The notes below the pieces were generated by a model, which worked only from the letters and a program-made list of their open reading frames with translations, did not search any database and had not been told where the DNA came from. From contig NZ_FOSN01000003.1 of NCBI RefSeq assembly GCF_900114285.1, positions 1 through 64,000 on the forward strand: DNA of 64,000 bases. Direction: 5' to 3'. This document shows, one piece after another, positions 7,819 to 17,247 of the stretch. The position numbers and the translations under genes were made by a program. The stretch comes from Methylocapsa palsarum. GTDB taxonomy: Bacteria; Pseudomonadota; Alphaproteobacteria; Rhizobiales; Beijerinckiaceae. Position 1 is the stretch's first letter. Every line of letters starts with the position of its first letter.

Positions 7819-8472
7819 TCAAAATTCAACCTCAAGCTCCTCCATGTCCTCGGGTTCGAGCCGCGCCGCGCCGATCCATTCGATCATTTCGGGCATACCC
7901 ATGATCCTGTCGCAATAGGCCGAGCAGACCCTGTCCAGTTCGACATGGTAGGTGCGGAAACGGGTGACGACCGGCGCATACATCGCATCGGCCATCGAGC
8001 GCTCGCCCAGGAGAAACGGGCCGCCGTAATCGTCAAGGCAGCTTCGCCAGATCGAAGTGATGTGATCGATATCGGCTTGCGCCCGCGCCCACACCTTGAA
8101 TTTGGGAAAATCGCCCTTGAGGTTCATGGGCAGCGCGGAGCGCATCGGTCCGAAGCCTGAATGCATTTCCCCGCAGATCGAGCGGCAGCGGGTGCGTTTT
8201 TTGAGATCCTTCGGCAGCAAAGCGGCTTCGGGTCTGATTTCATTCAGATATTCGCCGATCGCCAGCGTGTCCCACACGCTGACGCCATTATGATTGAGGC
8301 AAGGCACCAGAAAAGACGAAGACAGCAGAAGGAGTTCGGCCCGCATCGCTGGATCGTCCGGAGGTATGACCTTTTCCGAAAACGGCAAACCCGAGAATTT
8401 CGTCATCAGCCAGCCGCGAAGCGACCATGAGGAATAGTTCTTGCTGCTGATCGTGAGCGTGGCGTCGTCCAA
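7819..8472 (-). CDS. Glutathione S-transferase family protein
   Basis: The 217-residue product has an N-terminal thioredoxin-fold half (ISSKNYSSWSLRGWLM, with Ser/Tyr positions typical of the glutathione site, and VPCLNHNGVSVWDTLAIGEYL, which holds the cis-Pro and the glutamyl-binding Asp-Thr) and an all-helical C-terminal half. It probably conjugates or reduces electrophiles with glutathione in the cytoplasm; the substrate is unknown. It is divergent from phaZ and has no operon partner. Confidence 0.92.
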   Translation of the reverse strand: MDDATLTISSKNYSSWSLRGWLMTKFSGLPFSEKVIPPDDPAMRAELLLLSSSFLVPCLNHNGVSVWDTLAIGEYLNEIRPEAALLPKDLKKRTRCRSICGEMHSGFGPMRSALPMNLKGDFPKFKVWARAQADIDHITSIWRSCLDDYGGPFLLGERSMADAMYAPVVTRFRTYHVELDRVCSAYCDRIMGMPEMIEWIGAARLEPEDMEELEVEF

Positions 8473-8616
8473 TGAAACTCCTCCAACAATCCGGGTCCCG
8501 CATGCGAAACGAACAATGATCGCGCAGCTAACGGGCTAATACGAGCATTTTGCGTGCCGTTCGCGGCTCTCGCCAGCGGCGGCCGGAAAAATTTCTTCCC
8601 TCGAGGTTTGGCATTT

Positions 8617-9834
8617 ATGATGTATGCAGCATATGGAACTCAGGCGAACATCCTTGACATCGTCCGGCCGCTTGCCGCTGCGGCGGGGACGACCATGCGG
8701 CTGCCTTGGCCTTTGCTGCAGCCTGACGAATCCGTGCGAAAGCTGGCGGCCTCTCTCGAAACCTTCGCCACTCTGGCCGTGACGCATGTGCGCCCCGAAT
8801 TCGGGATCAAATCGGTCAACGTCGGGAACAGGCTCGCGCCGGTGACGGAGGAAATCGTCACGTCGACGCCCTTCGCGAACCTTCTGCATTTCAAAAAGGA
8901 GGTCGATGCGCCGCAGCCGAAGGTTCTGGTTGTGGCCCCGATGTCGGGGCATTTCGCGACGCTCCTGCGCGCCACAGTGACCACGATTCTGGCGGATCAT
9001 GACGTTTACGTCACCGATTGGCGGAATGTTCGCGATATCCCGGGTTCGGAAGGCCGGTTCGACCTCAGCGCTTTTGTCAATCACATCATCAAGTTCGTGC
9101 GGGTCATGGGGCCTCAGACCCACCTTGTCGCCGTATGTCAGCCCTGCGTGCCCGTGCTCGCCGCCGCCGCCCTGATGGCGGAGGATCAGGACGAAGCGCA
9201 GCCGCGCAGCATGACGTTGATGGCCGGGCCCATCGATACCCGCGCCAATCCGACCAAGGTCAATGAACTGGCCACCAGCAAGCCGATCTCCTGGTTCGAA
9301 CAAAAGCTGACAGCCAAAGTCCCCTTCGGCTATGCCGGCAAGGGCCGCTACGTCTATCCTGGCTTTGTGCAACTCGCCGCTTTTATGAGCATGAATCTGG
9401 AGCGCCATGTACGCGCGTTCAAGGATATGGCCGCCGCCCGCGCCGACGGCGACATGGACAAGCTCAAGACCATGCATTCCTTTTATGAAGAATATCTCGC
9501 GGTCATGGATCTGCCGGCGGAGTTCTATCTGGAATGCGTGAAAACGGTCTTCCAGGACCATTTTCTTCCCCTCGGCAAGCTCGAGGTGGACGGACGGAAA
9601 GTGAACCCCGCGGCGATCAAGCGGACCGCCTTGCTCACCGTGGAGGGCGAGCGGGACGACATTTGCGGTCTCGGCCAAACCCTTGCGGCCCAGGATCTTT
9701 GCTCCGGGCTGAAGCAATTCATGAAATCCCACCACGTGCAAACTGGCGTCGGCCATTACGGCGTCTTCAGCGGACGCCGCTGGAACAGCGAAATTTACCC
9801 GAAAGTCCGGGACATGATTCAGATGACGAACTGA
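8617..9834 (+). CDS. phaZ: Intracellular polyhydroxyalkanoate depolymerase
   Basis: This alpha/beta-hydrolase attacks storage PHB granules and releases 3-hydroxybutyrate or oligomers. The start at ATG 8617 gives a 405-residue protein beginning MMYAAYG, which resembles the family N-terminus; the longer frame has no good start. The nucleophile is Cys174 in VAVCQPCVPV, as in intracellular Cys-type depolymerases. The acid lies in GERDDICG and the His in GVGHYGVFSG near the C-terminus. The hydroxybutyryl-CoA dehydrogenase and etfAB genes 2-5 kb away fit PHB and beta-oxidation metabolism. Confidence 0.95.
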   Translation: MMYAAYGTQANILDIVRPLAAAAGTTMRLPWPLLQPDESVRKLAASLETFATLAVTHVRPEFGIKSVNVGNRLAPVTEEIVTSTPFANLLHFKKEVDAPQPKVLVVAPMSGHFATLLRATVTTILADHDVYVTDWRNVRDIPGSEGRFDLSAFVNHIIKFVRVMGPQTHLVAVCQPCVPVLAAAALMAEDQDEAQPRSMTLMAGPIDTRANPTKVNELATSKPISWFEQKLTAKVPFGYAGKGRYVYPGFVQLAAFMSMNLERHVRAFKDMAAARADGDMDKLKTMHSFYEEYLAVMDLPAEFYLECVKTVFQDHFLPLGKLEVDGRKVNPAAIKRTALLTVEGERDDICGLGQTLAAQDLCSGLKQFMKSHHVQTGVGHYGVFSGRRWNSEIYPKVRDMIQMTN

Positions 9835-10138
9835 TCCATGGGCTGATTTCCTATGATCCGCCCGATGAGACTGAAATCGAGTCTTTCGAACCCTCGCCGC
9901 CGGCCGCTGCGGGGGGAGGGGGGGAGTCCATCCCATTTACACCCGCGCACTAGCGGGCTATGGATATGAAACAATCCTAAATTTGGGCAGTTGCGACGCC
10001 AGACGGCGATTTGCCCCCTTCGTCGGTTTCACCTTCGTCAGTTTCCCCGTTACGCGTACGTATCGCCGCCAAGCGTTGGACAAACCTCACACTGGCGCAT
10101 TTCGTCATTTGGACGCCTTTTCTCCTACCGGAACCATA

Positions 10139-10474
10139 ATGACAAGCCACATTTTCGCGATTGGACAATGCGTGAACCTCAGACGGATCGGAGGCTTCGC
10201 CACGAGGCCCGTTGAGGTTTTTGTCATTAAGGCGCTGCTTCCGCCGCTCGGCGGCGGGGCGACGGGTCTCGAATTTCAATATCGTATCAAAAGCGAAAAA
10301 GAGAGCTACGAACGCGTCGCGGTCGAGCACCAGCTCGAGGGCGCGGCGCCGATCGAGGCGGTCAGGGGAGCAGCGCCAATCTCTCCTGGTCTCAAACCGT
10401 CAACACGAAAGCCTTCCTCGAGGACTTCATCTCACGCCACAGACGGAGAGGGTGTATTCGCGGTTCGCTCCTAG
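10139..10474 (+). CDS. Conserved small protein of unknown function
   Basis: The start at ATG 10139 follows GGAACC. The 111-residue product begins MTSHIFAIGQCVNL and contains QYRIKSEKESYERVAVEHQL at about 43-62. This layout (a 'xFxxGQxV' head, then 'xQYRIKSxxxxxERVVxExxL') matches a short uncharacterised protein common in Hyphomicrobiales, normally about 65 residues. The last 45 residues here look disordered and may be an extension caused by loss of the original stop. It lies just upstream of a 116-bp element. Confidence 0.6.
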   Translation: MTSHIFAIGQCVNLRRIGGFATRPVEVFVIKALLPPLGGGATGLEFQYRIKSEKESYERVAVEHQLEGAAPIEAVRGAAPISPGLKPSTRKPSSRTSSHATDGEGVFAVRS

Positions 10475-10500
10475 GCGCGTCTGCGATCTGGTTGCGGGCC

Positions 10501-10616
10501 TGGAGCATATTCCGATCGTATTGAATCAATCCAATCGACAAGACTATGCTCAAGCTTTTGACTCTGGAGCGATTTCTGATCGATCGCATGACTTCATGCG
10601 ATCGGAAAGCGCTCTA
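10501..10616 (-). repeat. 116-bp palindromic element, copy A (reverse orientation)
   Basis: This is a full-length copy. Read on the minus strand it starts TAGAGCGCTTTCCGATCG, has a 24-base near-palindrome (CGATCGCATGA, two bases, TCATGCGATCG), a second stem around GGATTGATTCAATCC and a GGAATATGCTC-type end. Its first three bases (CTA at 10614-10616 on the plus strand) are the TAG stop of the DUF1488 gene. It carries two GANTC sites. Confidence 0.9.
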
Positions 10617-10877
10617 GACGTCGGAGGCTGAAAGCCGGTAATGGCTTTTCCGCTTTTTTGAGTAAGCGGCGCTGGCCGCGGCTTCGATTCGATTACGGTT
10701 GACGTCAAACACGCGCAGCATCGACGCCTCGTCACGATCCGCGAAACGGCTGATTCGGTGAAGAGCCTCCTCCTCGAGGTGGAAGGACACTTCGGTGGAC
10801 GCGTCGTGACCCCAGAAGCAAACGCAATGGCGTGAGGCGTCATAGGTTCGGCTAGCGTTGGGAAAATGAAGGGCCAT
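10614..10877 (-). CDS. DUF1488 domain protein
   Basis: The 87-residue protein has the DUF1488 pattern: FPNASRTYDASRHCVCFWGHD at the N-terminus, then SFHLEEEAL, and FDVNRNRIEAAASAAYSKKRKSHYRL at the C-terminus. The function is unknown; members are small cytoplasmic alpha/beta proteins of proteobacteria. The stop codon TAG is the terminal triplet of the adjoining 116-bp element, so the last residues may have changed when the element arrived. Confidence 0.85.
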   Translation of the reverse strand: MALHFPNASRTYDASRHCVCFWGHDASTEVSFHLEEEALHRISRFADRDEASMLRVFDVNRNRIEAAASAAYSKKRKSHYRLSASDV

Positions 10878-11075
10878 CGGTTTTTCCAGTTCTACACGCG
10901 CCGCGGCGCTTGAAATCTTGTTACGCGTCTATCCTTGCACGGCCGCCGGCTAATGGCGACAGATCAGACATAAGCGCGAATCGTAAAATTTCGAGCGCCT
11001 CCCCTGTGACGGCGGCGTTCTGCGCGCCGCGGACAGAAGCAGCTTCGGACCAAGTCTTGAGCCCAACGGCGGAAT

Positions 11076-11654
11076 TCAGGGTTCCAGCACGGAATCCCAA
11101 TAAAGGTAATCCATCCAGCTGTCGTGCAGGTAATTAGGCGGAAATTGCCGTCCGTTCTGATGCAGGTCGCTGACGGTCGGCTGATAGGGCGTTGTCGCAG
11201 GCCACATCCGCGCTTCGCTCGGAAGCCGGTCGCTCTTTCGCAGATTACAGGTGGAGCAGGCGGCGACCACATTTTCCCAGGTGGTCGTCCCGCCCTTGGA
11301 GCGGGGGATGACGTGATCGAAGGTCAAGTCGTGGCGGGAGCCGCAATATTGGCAGCTGAAGCGGTCTCGGAGGAAAACGTTGAATCGGGTGAAGGCGGGA
11401 TGGCGGGACGGTTTTACGTAATTCTTGAGCGACACCACAGAGGGAAGCCGCATCTCGAAACTCGGACTTCGAACCGTTTTATCGTAATTGGAGACGATGT
11501 TCACGCGGTCGAGAAACACCGCCTTGATCGCGTCCTGCCACGACCACAAGGACAAAGGATAATAGCTCAAGGGCCGGAAGTCGGCGTTGAGGACGAGTGC
11601 CGGACAGGCCTCCGGCGGAACCGTGGGGTGGAAGTGAACCGTCAAATCGGGCAC
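11076..11654 (-). CDS. HNH endonuclease domain protein
   Basis: The 192-residue product has an HNH motif at about 99-142: CQYCG zinc pair, LTFDHVIPRSKGG with the catalytic His, WENVVAACSTCNLRKSD with the second Cys pair. The N-terminal part (ALVLNADFRPLSYYPLSLWSWQDAIKAV) matches the widespread stand-alone HNH family of alphaproteobacteria, thought to be housekeeping rather than a homing enzyme. Its biological target is not known. It is monocistronic. Confidence 0.93.
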   Translation of the reverse strand: MPDLTVHFHPTVPPEACPALVLNADFRPLSYYPLSLWSWQDAIKAVFLDRVNIVSNYDKTVRSPSFEMRLPSVVSLKNYVKPSRHPAFTRFNVFLRDRFSCQYCGSRHDLTFDHVIPRSKGGTTTWENVVAACSTCNLRKSDRLPSEARMWPATTPYQPTVSDLHQNGRQFPPNYLHDSWMDYLYWDSVLEP

Positions 11655-11877
11655 CTCGCTTCAGCGGTTCCGGATTAAAGACTCCGCCCTAATCCGTCAA
11701 ATTGTTTCGATTAAGCGGCGAATCAGCCTGACAGAGGCACATTTCCTCATCTCGATGACAAAGATGTGAAGTCGCGGTCCGGTCTTCCGAGGCGCAAACC
11801 GATTCGCGCTTTTTCACCGGCGAGGCGCACAAGTGAGGGGCGCAAAAGTGAGGCGGGCCCATGGGACGGGCGCGCAT

Positions 11878-12753
11878 TCATCGCGTCGGAATCGGCGTTC
11901 CGCTCCGATAATCGTAGAAACCGCGCTGGGTTTTCCGGCCAAGCCAACCCGCTTCGACATATTTCACGAGCAGCGGGCAGGGGCGGTATTTCGAGTCCGC
12001 GAGCCCTTCGTGCAGCACCTGCATGACCGACAGCACAGTGTCGAGACCGATGAAATCGGCGAGTTGCAACGGACCCATCGGATGATTCGCGCCAAGCTTC
12101 ATGGCGGTGTCGATCGCCTCGACCGAGCCGACACCCTCGTACAAGGTGTAGATCGCTTCGTTAATCATCGGCAGCAGAATGCGATTGACGATGAAGGCGG
12201 GAAAGTCCTCCGAGACTGTGACTGTCTTCCCGAGCCGGGCGACGAGCGCCTTCGCGGCTTCGAAGGTCGTATTTTCAGTCACGATGCCTCGAATGACCTC
12301 AACAAGCTGCATTCGCGGCACGGGATTCATGAAATGGATGCCGATGAAGCGCTCCGGACGGTCCGTCACCGAGCCGAGCCGGGTGATCGAAATCGAGGAC
12401 GTGTTGGAAGCGAGCATGGCGTCGGGCTTCAGCGACGCGCACACGCCGGCGAAAATCTTGCGCTTGATGTCCTCGTTTTCGGAGGCGCTTTCGATGACGA
12501 GGTCGCTGTCGCCGAACGCGGCGTAATCTTGCGCCGGCTTGATCAGCGCTAAAGCCGCCTCGCGCGCGGCGGGTTCGATCTGCTTTTTTTCGACGAGCCG
12601 CGCAAGGTTCGCGTTGATGGCGGCGACGCCGGCCTTGATCCGCTCCTCCGAGATGTCGTTCAGCGCGACTTCGATCCCGGCCATAGCGCAGACCTGGGCG
12701 ATCCCGGAGCCCATTTGCCCGGCGCCGATCACTCCGATTTTGTTAATATCCAT
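11878..12753 (-). CDS. 3-hydroxybutyryl-CoA dehydrogenase
   Basis: It oxidises 3-hydroxyacyl-CoA to 3-oxoacyl-CoA with NAD+ (or the reverse). The 291-residue length is typical. The N-terminal Rossmann motif is IGVIGAGQMGSGIAQV; the SNTSSISIT and GIHFMNPVPRMQLVEVI segments carry the catalytic Ser/His region, and the C-terminal domain is helical with NRILLPMINEAI. It stands 240 bases after etfA on the same strand, the usual neighbour in Hyphomicrobiales, linking fatty-acid or PHB turnover to the electron-transfer flavoprotein. Confidence 0.95.
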   Translation of the reverse strand: MDINKIGVIGAGQMGSGIAQVCAMAGIEVALNDISEERIKAGVAAINANLARLVEKKQIEPAAREAALALIKPAQDYAAFGDSDLVIESASENEDIKRKIFAGVCASLKPDAMLASNTSSISITRLGSVTDRPERFIGIHFMNPVPRMQLVEVIRGIVTENTTFEAAKALVARLGKTVTVSEDFPAFIVNRILLPMINEAIYTLYEGVGSVEAIDTAMKLGANHPMGPLQLADFIGLDTVLSVMQVLHEGLADSKYRPCPLLVKYVEAGWLGRKTQRGFYDYRSGTPIPTR

Positions 12754-12991
12754 CTCAAGCGTCCATAACCGAAACGATGAGCCTGCCCGGTTGATTGAGG
12801 GCGAGGCAAACGCGGGATTTCATCCGATTGTCTGACCGGACCGCGGCGGATTCGACGCATCCGCCCTTCGTTCTAGACCAGACTTCGAATAATTCCAATC
12901 GGGCCGAAGCATTTCCCGCTGGCTGATCCGGTTCAGCGCATCTCCGGCGCGCCCGCTATGGGAGACGAACGGCAAATGGGGCGGTTCGGGC

Positions 12992-13936
12992 CTATCGCCC
13001 GAGCTTCTCCAACTCCTGGTCAAGCGCCGGCAGCACTGAAAACAGATCGCCGACAAGGCCAAAATCGGCAACCTGAAAGATCGGCGCGTCTTCGTCCTTG
13101 TTGATGGCGACGATGACTTTCGAATCCTTCATGCCGGCGAGATGCTGGATCGCGCCGGAAATCCCCACGGCGATGTAAAGATCAGGCGCGACAATTTTGC
13201 CGGTCTGCCCCACCTGCCAGTCGTTGGGCGCATAACCCGCATCGACGGCGGCCCGGGACGCGCCCATTGCTGCGCCAAGGCGATCCGCCACGGGCTCGAT
13301 CAACGAGGAAAAATTCTCCGCGCCCTGCATGCCCCGGCCGCCGGAAATGATGATTTTGGCGGCGCCGAGTTCAGGCCGGTCGGATTTCGCGAGCGCCTCC
13401 GCCTTGAACGCCGAAACCTCAGGACCTGGAACAGCGCCGATCTGCTCGATCGCGGCTGATCCGCCTGCGCCCGCAGCCGGAAACGAAGCGGTTCGCACGG
13501 TGATGACCTTGATCGGGTCGCTGGACCGCACGGTTTGAAGGGCGTTGCCCGCGTAAATTGGCCGTTCAAACGTGTCGGGCCCGACAACCTTGACGATGTC
13601 TGAAATCTGCATCACGTCGAGCAAGGCGGCGACCCTTGGCGTCACGTTCTTCGCCGTCGACGTCGAGGCCGCGACGATCGCCGAATAATGACGCGCCAGA
13701 TCGACGATGAGGGCGGCGAGCGGCTCGGCCAACCCGTGAGCGTAAAGGGGGGCGTCGGCGACCAGAACTTTCGCGACGCCCTGAAGGTTGGCCGCCGCTT
13801 CCGCCGCCGCGGCGACATTCTCGCCCGCGACGAGAACATGGATGGGTTCGCCAAGCGCGGCGGCCGCCGTCAACGCCTTCGCGGTCGCCTCGTTCAGGGC
13901 GCCGTTTTGCGTCTCGGCGAGGAGCAGCACACTCAT
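12992..13936 (-). CDS. etfA: Electron transfer flavoprotein subunit alpha
   Basis: The alpha subunit (314 residues) holds the FAD of ETF and passes electrons from acyl-CoA dehydrogenases to ETF-quinone oxidoreductase. The C-terminal FAD-binding domain shows [36 protein letters not shown] and [19 protein letters not shown]. Its ATG overlaps the etfB stop by one base (TGATG), so the two subunits are made in equal amounts. Confidence 0.98.
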   Translation of the reverse strand: MSVLLLAETQNGALNEATAKALTAAAALGEPIHVLVAGENVAAAAEAAANLQGVAKVLVADAPLYAHGLAEPLAALIVDLARHYSAIVAASTSTAKNVTPRVAALLDVMQISDIVKVVGPDTFERPIYAGNALQTVRSSDPIKVITVRTASFPAAGAGGSAAIEQIGAVPGPEVSAFKAEALAKSDRPELGAAKIIISGGRGMQGAENFSSLIEPVADRLGAAMGASRAAVDAGYAPNDWQVGQTGKIVAPDLYIAVGISGAIQHLAGMKDSKVIVAINKDEDAPIFQVADFGLVGDLFSVLPALDQELEKLGR

Positions 13937-14682
13937 CAGATGACCCCGGCGTCTTTGAGCTTGGCGACAAGTTCGGCCGCGGAAGCGACCTTGACGCCGG
14001 CCGCGCGGGCCGGCGGCTCGACGGTTTTCAAAATGGTGAGGCGCGGCGCGATGTCGACGCCGAAATCAGCGGGCGTTTTTTCCTCGATCGGCTTCTTCTT
14101 GGCTTTCATGATGTTGGGAAGCGATGCATAACGCGGTTCATTGAGGCGGAGGTCGGTCGTGACGATGGCGGGCAGGCCGAGAGTCACGGTTTGCGACCCG
14201 CCGTCGACCTCGCGCGTCACATCGACCTTGCCGTCTCCGACTTCGACCTTGGAGGCGAAGGTTCCCTGACCCCAGCCGAGCAGCGCGGCCAGCATCTGGC
14301 CGGTCTGGTTGCAATCGTCGTCGATCGCCTGCTTGCCGAGAATGATCAGACCGGGCTGCTCCGAGTCCGCCACGGCCCGCAACAGCTTGGCGACGGAGAG
14401 CGGCTCGACGACCTGGTCGGTCTTGACGAGAACGCCGCGATCCGCGCCCATCGCCAGCGCGCTTCGGATGGAATCGGCCGCCGCCGCGGGGCCGATCGAG
14501 ACCACGACGACCTCGGCCGCCTTGCCCGCTTCCTTGATTCGCAACGCCTCCTCGACAGCGATTTCGTCGAAGGGGTTCATCGACATTTTGACGTTGGCGA
14601 GGTCAACGCCGGACCCGTCGGGCTTGACCCGGATCTTGACGTTGTAATCGACGACACGCTTCACGGCGACGAGAATCTTCAT
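13936..14682 (-). CDS. etfB: Electron transfer flavoprotein subunit beta
   Basis: The beta subunit (248 residues) binds AMP and docks the dehydrogenases. The start is [19 protein letters not shown], and the signature [26 protein letters not shown] follows. It is first in the etfBA operon. The start region is duplicated: a 16-bp repeat spanning the start codon creates an eight-codon frame that ends in the TGA overlapping the etfB ATG. Confidence 0.98.
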   Translation of the reverse strand: MKILVAVKRVVDYNVKIRVKPDGSGVDLANVKMSMNPFDEIAVEEALRIKEAGKAAEVVVVSIGPAAAADSIRSALAMGADRGVLVKTDQVVEPLSVAKLLRAVADSEQPGLIILGKQAIDDDCNQTGQMLAALLGWGQGTFASKVEVGDGKVDVTREVDGGSQTVTLGLPAIVTTDLRLNEPRYASLPNIMKAKKKPIEEKTPADFGVDIAPRLTILKTVEPPARAAGVKVASAAELVAKLKDAGVI

Positions 14683-14714
14683 CCAAGAGCTCTCTCATTC
14701 TTCATCCAAGAGCT
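14676..14714 (-). repeat. 16-bp direct duplication of the etfB start region with a coupled mini-ORF
   Basis: TCTTCATCCAAGAGCT occurs at 14676-14691 and again at 14699-14714, a 23-bp period. On the minus strand the upstream copy gives ATG and seven further sense codons (MKNERALG) and then TGA, whose bases overlap the etfB ATG (ATGA). Ribosomes ending the mini-ORF would sit on the etfB start. Confidence 0.7.
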
Positions 14715-14879
14715 TTCTTATAAAGAGATCCGCAAAACTGACGATCCGCAAATCCTGGAGGTTCAACCCGGCGGACGGAAAAATTAGGTAGTCGCGCCGA
14801 TCCGTCAAGTCAACCGAACTTGAGCTTGAGGTTGAGCCGCGCTCAAGGGTTTTCCGACCGTCGGCCACTCTGATGGCCT

Positions 14880-15677
14880 TCAGGCGGCGCTGGCCGGAAA
14901 CGGAGTCGTTGGCTTCGTGACGGCCGCGCCGTATCGGGAGTGAGGCGCGCCCTGGAAATTGTAGGCCCCGACATGCGTGAGTTTGCCTTCGGTGTCGAGC
15001 CAGATCTTGCCGCCGATGTCCCGCCATTTCTGGCAGAATCCGAAATCCTCGCTGACGTAGGTGTTGGTGTCTTTGTCGATCATACAGTCGAAGAGAGCGT
15101 AGTTCGCTTCGCCTTTTGCGTTGGAATAGGCATGCGCGCCTTTGTAGCGGCTTTCCGGATAGGCCGCGATCATCCGTTCGACCACATGGCGCTTGATCAA
15201 CATGAAGCCGCCGCCGCAGTAGATCGCGGTGGCGAAGCGTCCCCTGCGCTCCTGCTGATCAGCGGGGCAAAGGGTTCCAACATAAAGCAGCGGCGCGCTC
15301 GCGAAGCTCTCGGCGGAATTCGCCGCGCGCAGCATCGCGGCGTTGCTCCAGTCGATCACCTTCAGGGGGTAGATTCCGGCGACGAAATCCTCGTCGAAGT
15401 TCAGCATGTCCTGAACCTGGCTGGCGTCGAAGGCGATGTCGGCGTCGATGAAAAGAAGATGCGTCGCCTCCGGCGTGTTCAGAAACTGGGTGACGAGCGT
15501 GTTGCGGCTGCGGGTGATGAGGGAATCGTGGCCAAGCAAAGCGAGCGCGACGTCAAATCCGCCGCCGCCCGAAAATTGGAGAAGTGCGAGGATCGATTGC
15601 ATGTAGTGCTGGGAAACGAGCCCGCCGAAGCAGGGCGTTGCGATAAAAATCATCGGCCGTCGTCCGGTTTGCGTCAT
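14880..15677 (-). CDS. Glycosyltransferase-like (GT-A fold) protein
   Basis: The start at ATG 15677 is chosen (265 residues, MTQTGRRPMIFIATPCFGG); a longer in-frame start lacks similarity in its leader. The product shows a nucleotide-sugar-transferase layout: ITRSRNTLVTQFL, then the DxD-like FIDADIAFDASQVQ, and later YCGGGFMLIKRHVVERM and SEDFGFCQKWRDIGGKIWLD, which resemble the acceptor and metal-site segments of family-2-like enzymes. No signal peptide or membrane helix is present, so it would act in the cytoplasm. The sugar and acceptor are unknown. Confidence 0.75.
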   Translation of the reverse strand: MTQTGRRPMIFIATPCFGGLVSQHYMQSILALLQFSGGGGFDVALALLGHDSLITRSRNTLVTQFLNTPEATHLLFIDADIAFDASQVQDMLNFDEDFVAGIYPLKVIDWSNAAMLRAANSAESFASAPLLYVGTLCPADQQERRGRFATAIYCGGGFMLIKRHVVERMIAAYPESRYKGAHAYSNAKGEANYALFDCMIDKDTNTYVSEDFGFCQKWRDIGGKIWLDTEGKLTHVGAYNFQGAPHSRYGAAVTKPTTPFPASAA

Positions 15678-15927
15678 GTCCGTCCCTTGTTGACCATCTG
15701 GGCGTCCTGCGACCCGAAAGTTCGGACCGTCCGGGATCAGCTTTAGTCTTCTGAACCTGCGCCAGGCATGCTCGTTTCGTCGGACAAGGGCAAACGCAAG
15801 GCCGGATAAAAGGCCGGATATTAAGCTTAACGGAAGGTGAATCACCACCCGGACCGGATCGGGGCTATGATGTCTTTGTGCCGCTCGCAACTTCCTCTGC
15901 GCGGCGTTTTGAAGGCGAAGGCGCGCG

Positions 15928-16473
15928 ATGGTTCAAATGGCGGTTTCCAGTAAAGACAAGATGGTGTCCTTCGGCGAAAGGCTCGCGGCCTCGGAGCAAT
16001 TTCTGGCGCTGTTCCGGGAAGGCATGGATCTCGTCGCGGCGGCGGCGGCCTATCTTGACGGAGAGGGCCGCGAACAGGCCAAGCTGCTGCCGCGCGAGGC
16101 GGCGCTGTCCTACGCTGTCGAAAGCATGCGCCTGACCACGCGGCTGATGCAGGTCGCGTCCTGGCTGCTGCTGCAACGGGCGGTCAACGAAGGGGAATTG
16201 AGCCGGGCCGAGGCGTTCGCCGAAAAGCGCCGCGTGCGGTTGACGAGACAGAACGCCGCGGTGGCGGGCGCGGCGTCGGCGGATCTGCCGGAGCGGCTCA
16301 GCGAACTTGTCGAGCTTTCGCTGCGCGTGCAGGCGCGCATTATCCATCTCGACCGTTTATTCTACAAATCGCGCGAGAGCCGCGCCGCGGCGATTCTGGC
16401 GGCAAGTCCGGTTCAGGGCCAGATCGCTCTGTTGCGCGAAGCCTTCGCGGAGGTCCGTTCCTCCGCCATGTAA
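15928..16473 (+). CDS. rcdA: DUF1465 protein, RcdA-type regulator of CtrA degradation
   Basis: The 181-residue helical protein has the DUF1465 signature: VSFGERLAASEQFLALFREGMDLVAAAAAYLDGEGR, then YAVESMRLTTRLMQVASWLLLQRAV and a C-terminal LDRLFYKSRE. In Caulobacter, RcdA is an adaptor that with CpdR and PopA brings CtrA to ClpXP at the G1-S transition. A second ATG nine bases in is possible. The minC promoter CtrA box and gcrA elsewhere in the window support the same regulatory circuit. Confidence 0.85.
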   Translation: MVQMAVSSKDKMVSFGERLAASEQFLALFREGMDLVAAAAAYLDGEGREQAKLLPREAALSYAVESMRLTTRLMQVASWLLLQRAVNEGELSRAEAFAEKRRVRLTRQNAAVAGAASADLPERLSELVELSLRVQARIIHLDRLFYKSRESRAAAILAASPVQGQIALLREAFAEVRSSAM

Positions 16474-16692
16474 TATGTTCGTCGCCCGGTGTGGTTCGGT
16501 TCCCGGCGACCTTCGTCCCTGCCTCTTTCACGGAGTGCTGAGGACGCGGCCTTTCAAGGCCGGCGATAACTTTCCAAGGCGGCGCTATTTTTCCCAGGCG
16601 TTGATGACCGGTGCGGCCGGCGGCTTGCGGAGACGCCGCAGCCGGGCCGCCATGCAACCGCCCTCGTTCCGACCGACGCCGAACGGAAAAAC

Positions 16693-16923
16693 CTATTTCT
16701 TGCCGAACGAAAGTCCGCTGAAGCGCGAATTGAATCGCGACAGGCGTCCGCCCCGGTCCAGCAATTGCTGAGAGCCGCCCGTCCAGGCCGGATGGGTTTT
16801 CGGATCGATGTCGAGATTAAGGGTCGTCCCCTCCGAACCGTAGGTCGAACGGGTCTGAAACTCGGTCCCATCCGTCATAACGACCTTGATGAGATGGTAT
16901 TGCGGATGAATATCGGGCTTCAT
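16693..16923 (-). CDS. rpmE: 50S ribosomal protein L31
   Basis: The start ATG 16923 has AAGGA seven bases upstream; a TTG six bases earlier is less likely. The 76-residue product begins [10 protein letters not shown] and contains TYGSEG and the [12 protein letters not shown] segment. It lacks the CxxC zinc pairs, so it is the zinc-free (C-minus) form. It is alone on the minus strand. Confidence 0.95.
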   Translation of the reverse strand: MKPDIHPQYHLIKVVMTDGTEFQTRSTYGSEGTTLNLDIDPKTHPAWTGGSQQLLDRGGRLSRFNSRFSGLSFGKK

Positions 16924-17247
16924 CGTCAAATCCTTTTAGCGAACGCTTCGGCGCCGCGCCGCCGTCTCCGGCAGCGCCAAGGCTCGAACATCGTCAAAGA
17001 GCTGGAGTTGAACGCTTCATATCCCAGCCCATGATGAGACACAAGACCGGACGCGACACAAGACCGGGGCGGAACTCCGCGCCCGCAGAGGCGCGGCGCT
17101 TTGCTCCAGCGGAGCTTTACTCCAGCGGAGCTTTACTCCATGAGCGCGAACGTGTACCCGTGCGGTTTTGGCACCCGGCGCTTGCGCCGGGATTATTTTT
17201 GCCCCAAGCGGATAGCGCGGTGGGGCGTGCAATCAAGCGACGGGCCG
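16924..17247. other. Divergent intergenic region rpmE-purA
   Basis: Besides the rpmE ribosome binding site, it holds a near-tandem ACAAGACCGG-type duplication (17041-17069) and a 16-bp tandem repeat (17098-17140). Promoters of rpmE and purA must lie here. No gene was seen. Confidence 0.5.
17098..17140. repeat. 16-bp tandem repeat upstream of purA
   Basis: GCTTTGCTCCAGCGGA (17098-17113), GCTTTACTCCAGCGGA (17114-17129) and a partial GCTTTACTCCA (17130-17140) are head-to-tail copies, about 110 bases before the purA start. One unit could form a GCTCCAGCGGAGC hairpin. Confidence 0.8.

Noticed and set aside
8536-9936. 466-codon minus-strand frame opposite phaZ
   Set aside because: His/Gly/Arg-rich and unrelated to any family; phaZ on the plus strand has its catalytic motifs.
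9977-10108. 43-codon minus-strand frame with a fair ribosome binding site
   Set aside because: It has no family and would start 30 bases from the better-supported plus-strand gene at 10139, leaving no room for two promoters.
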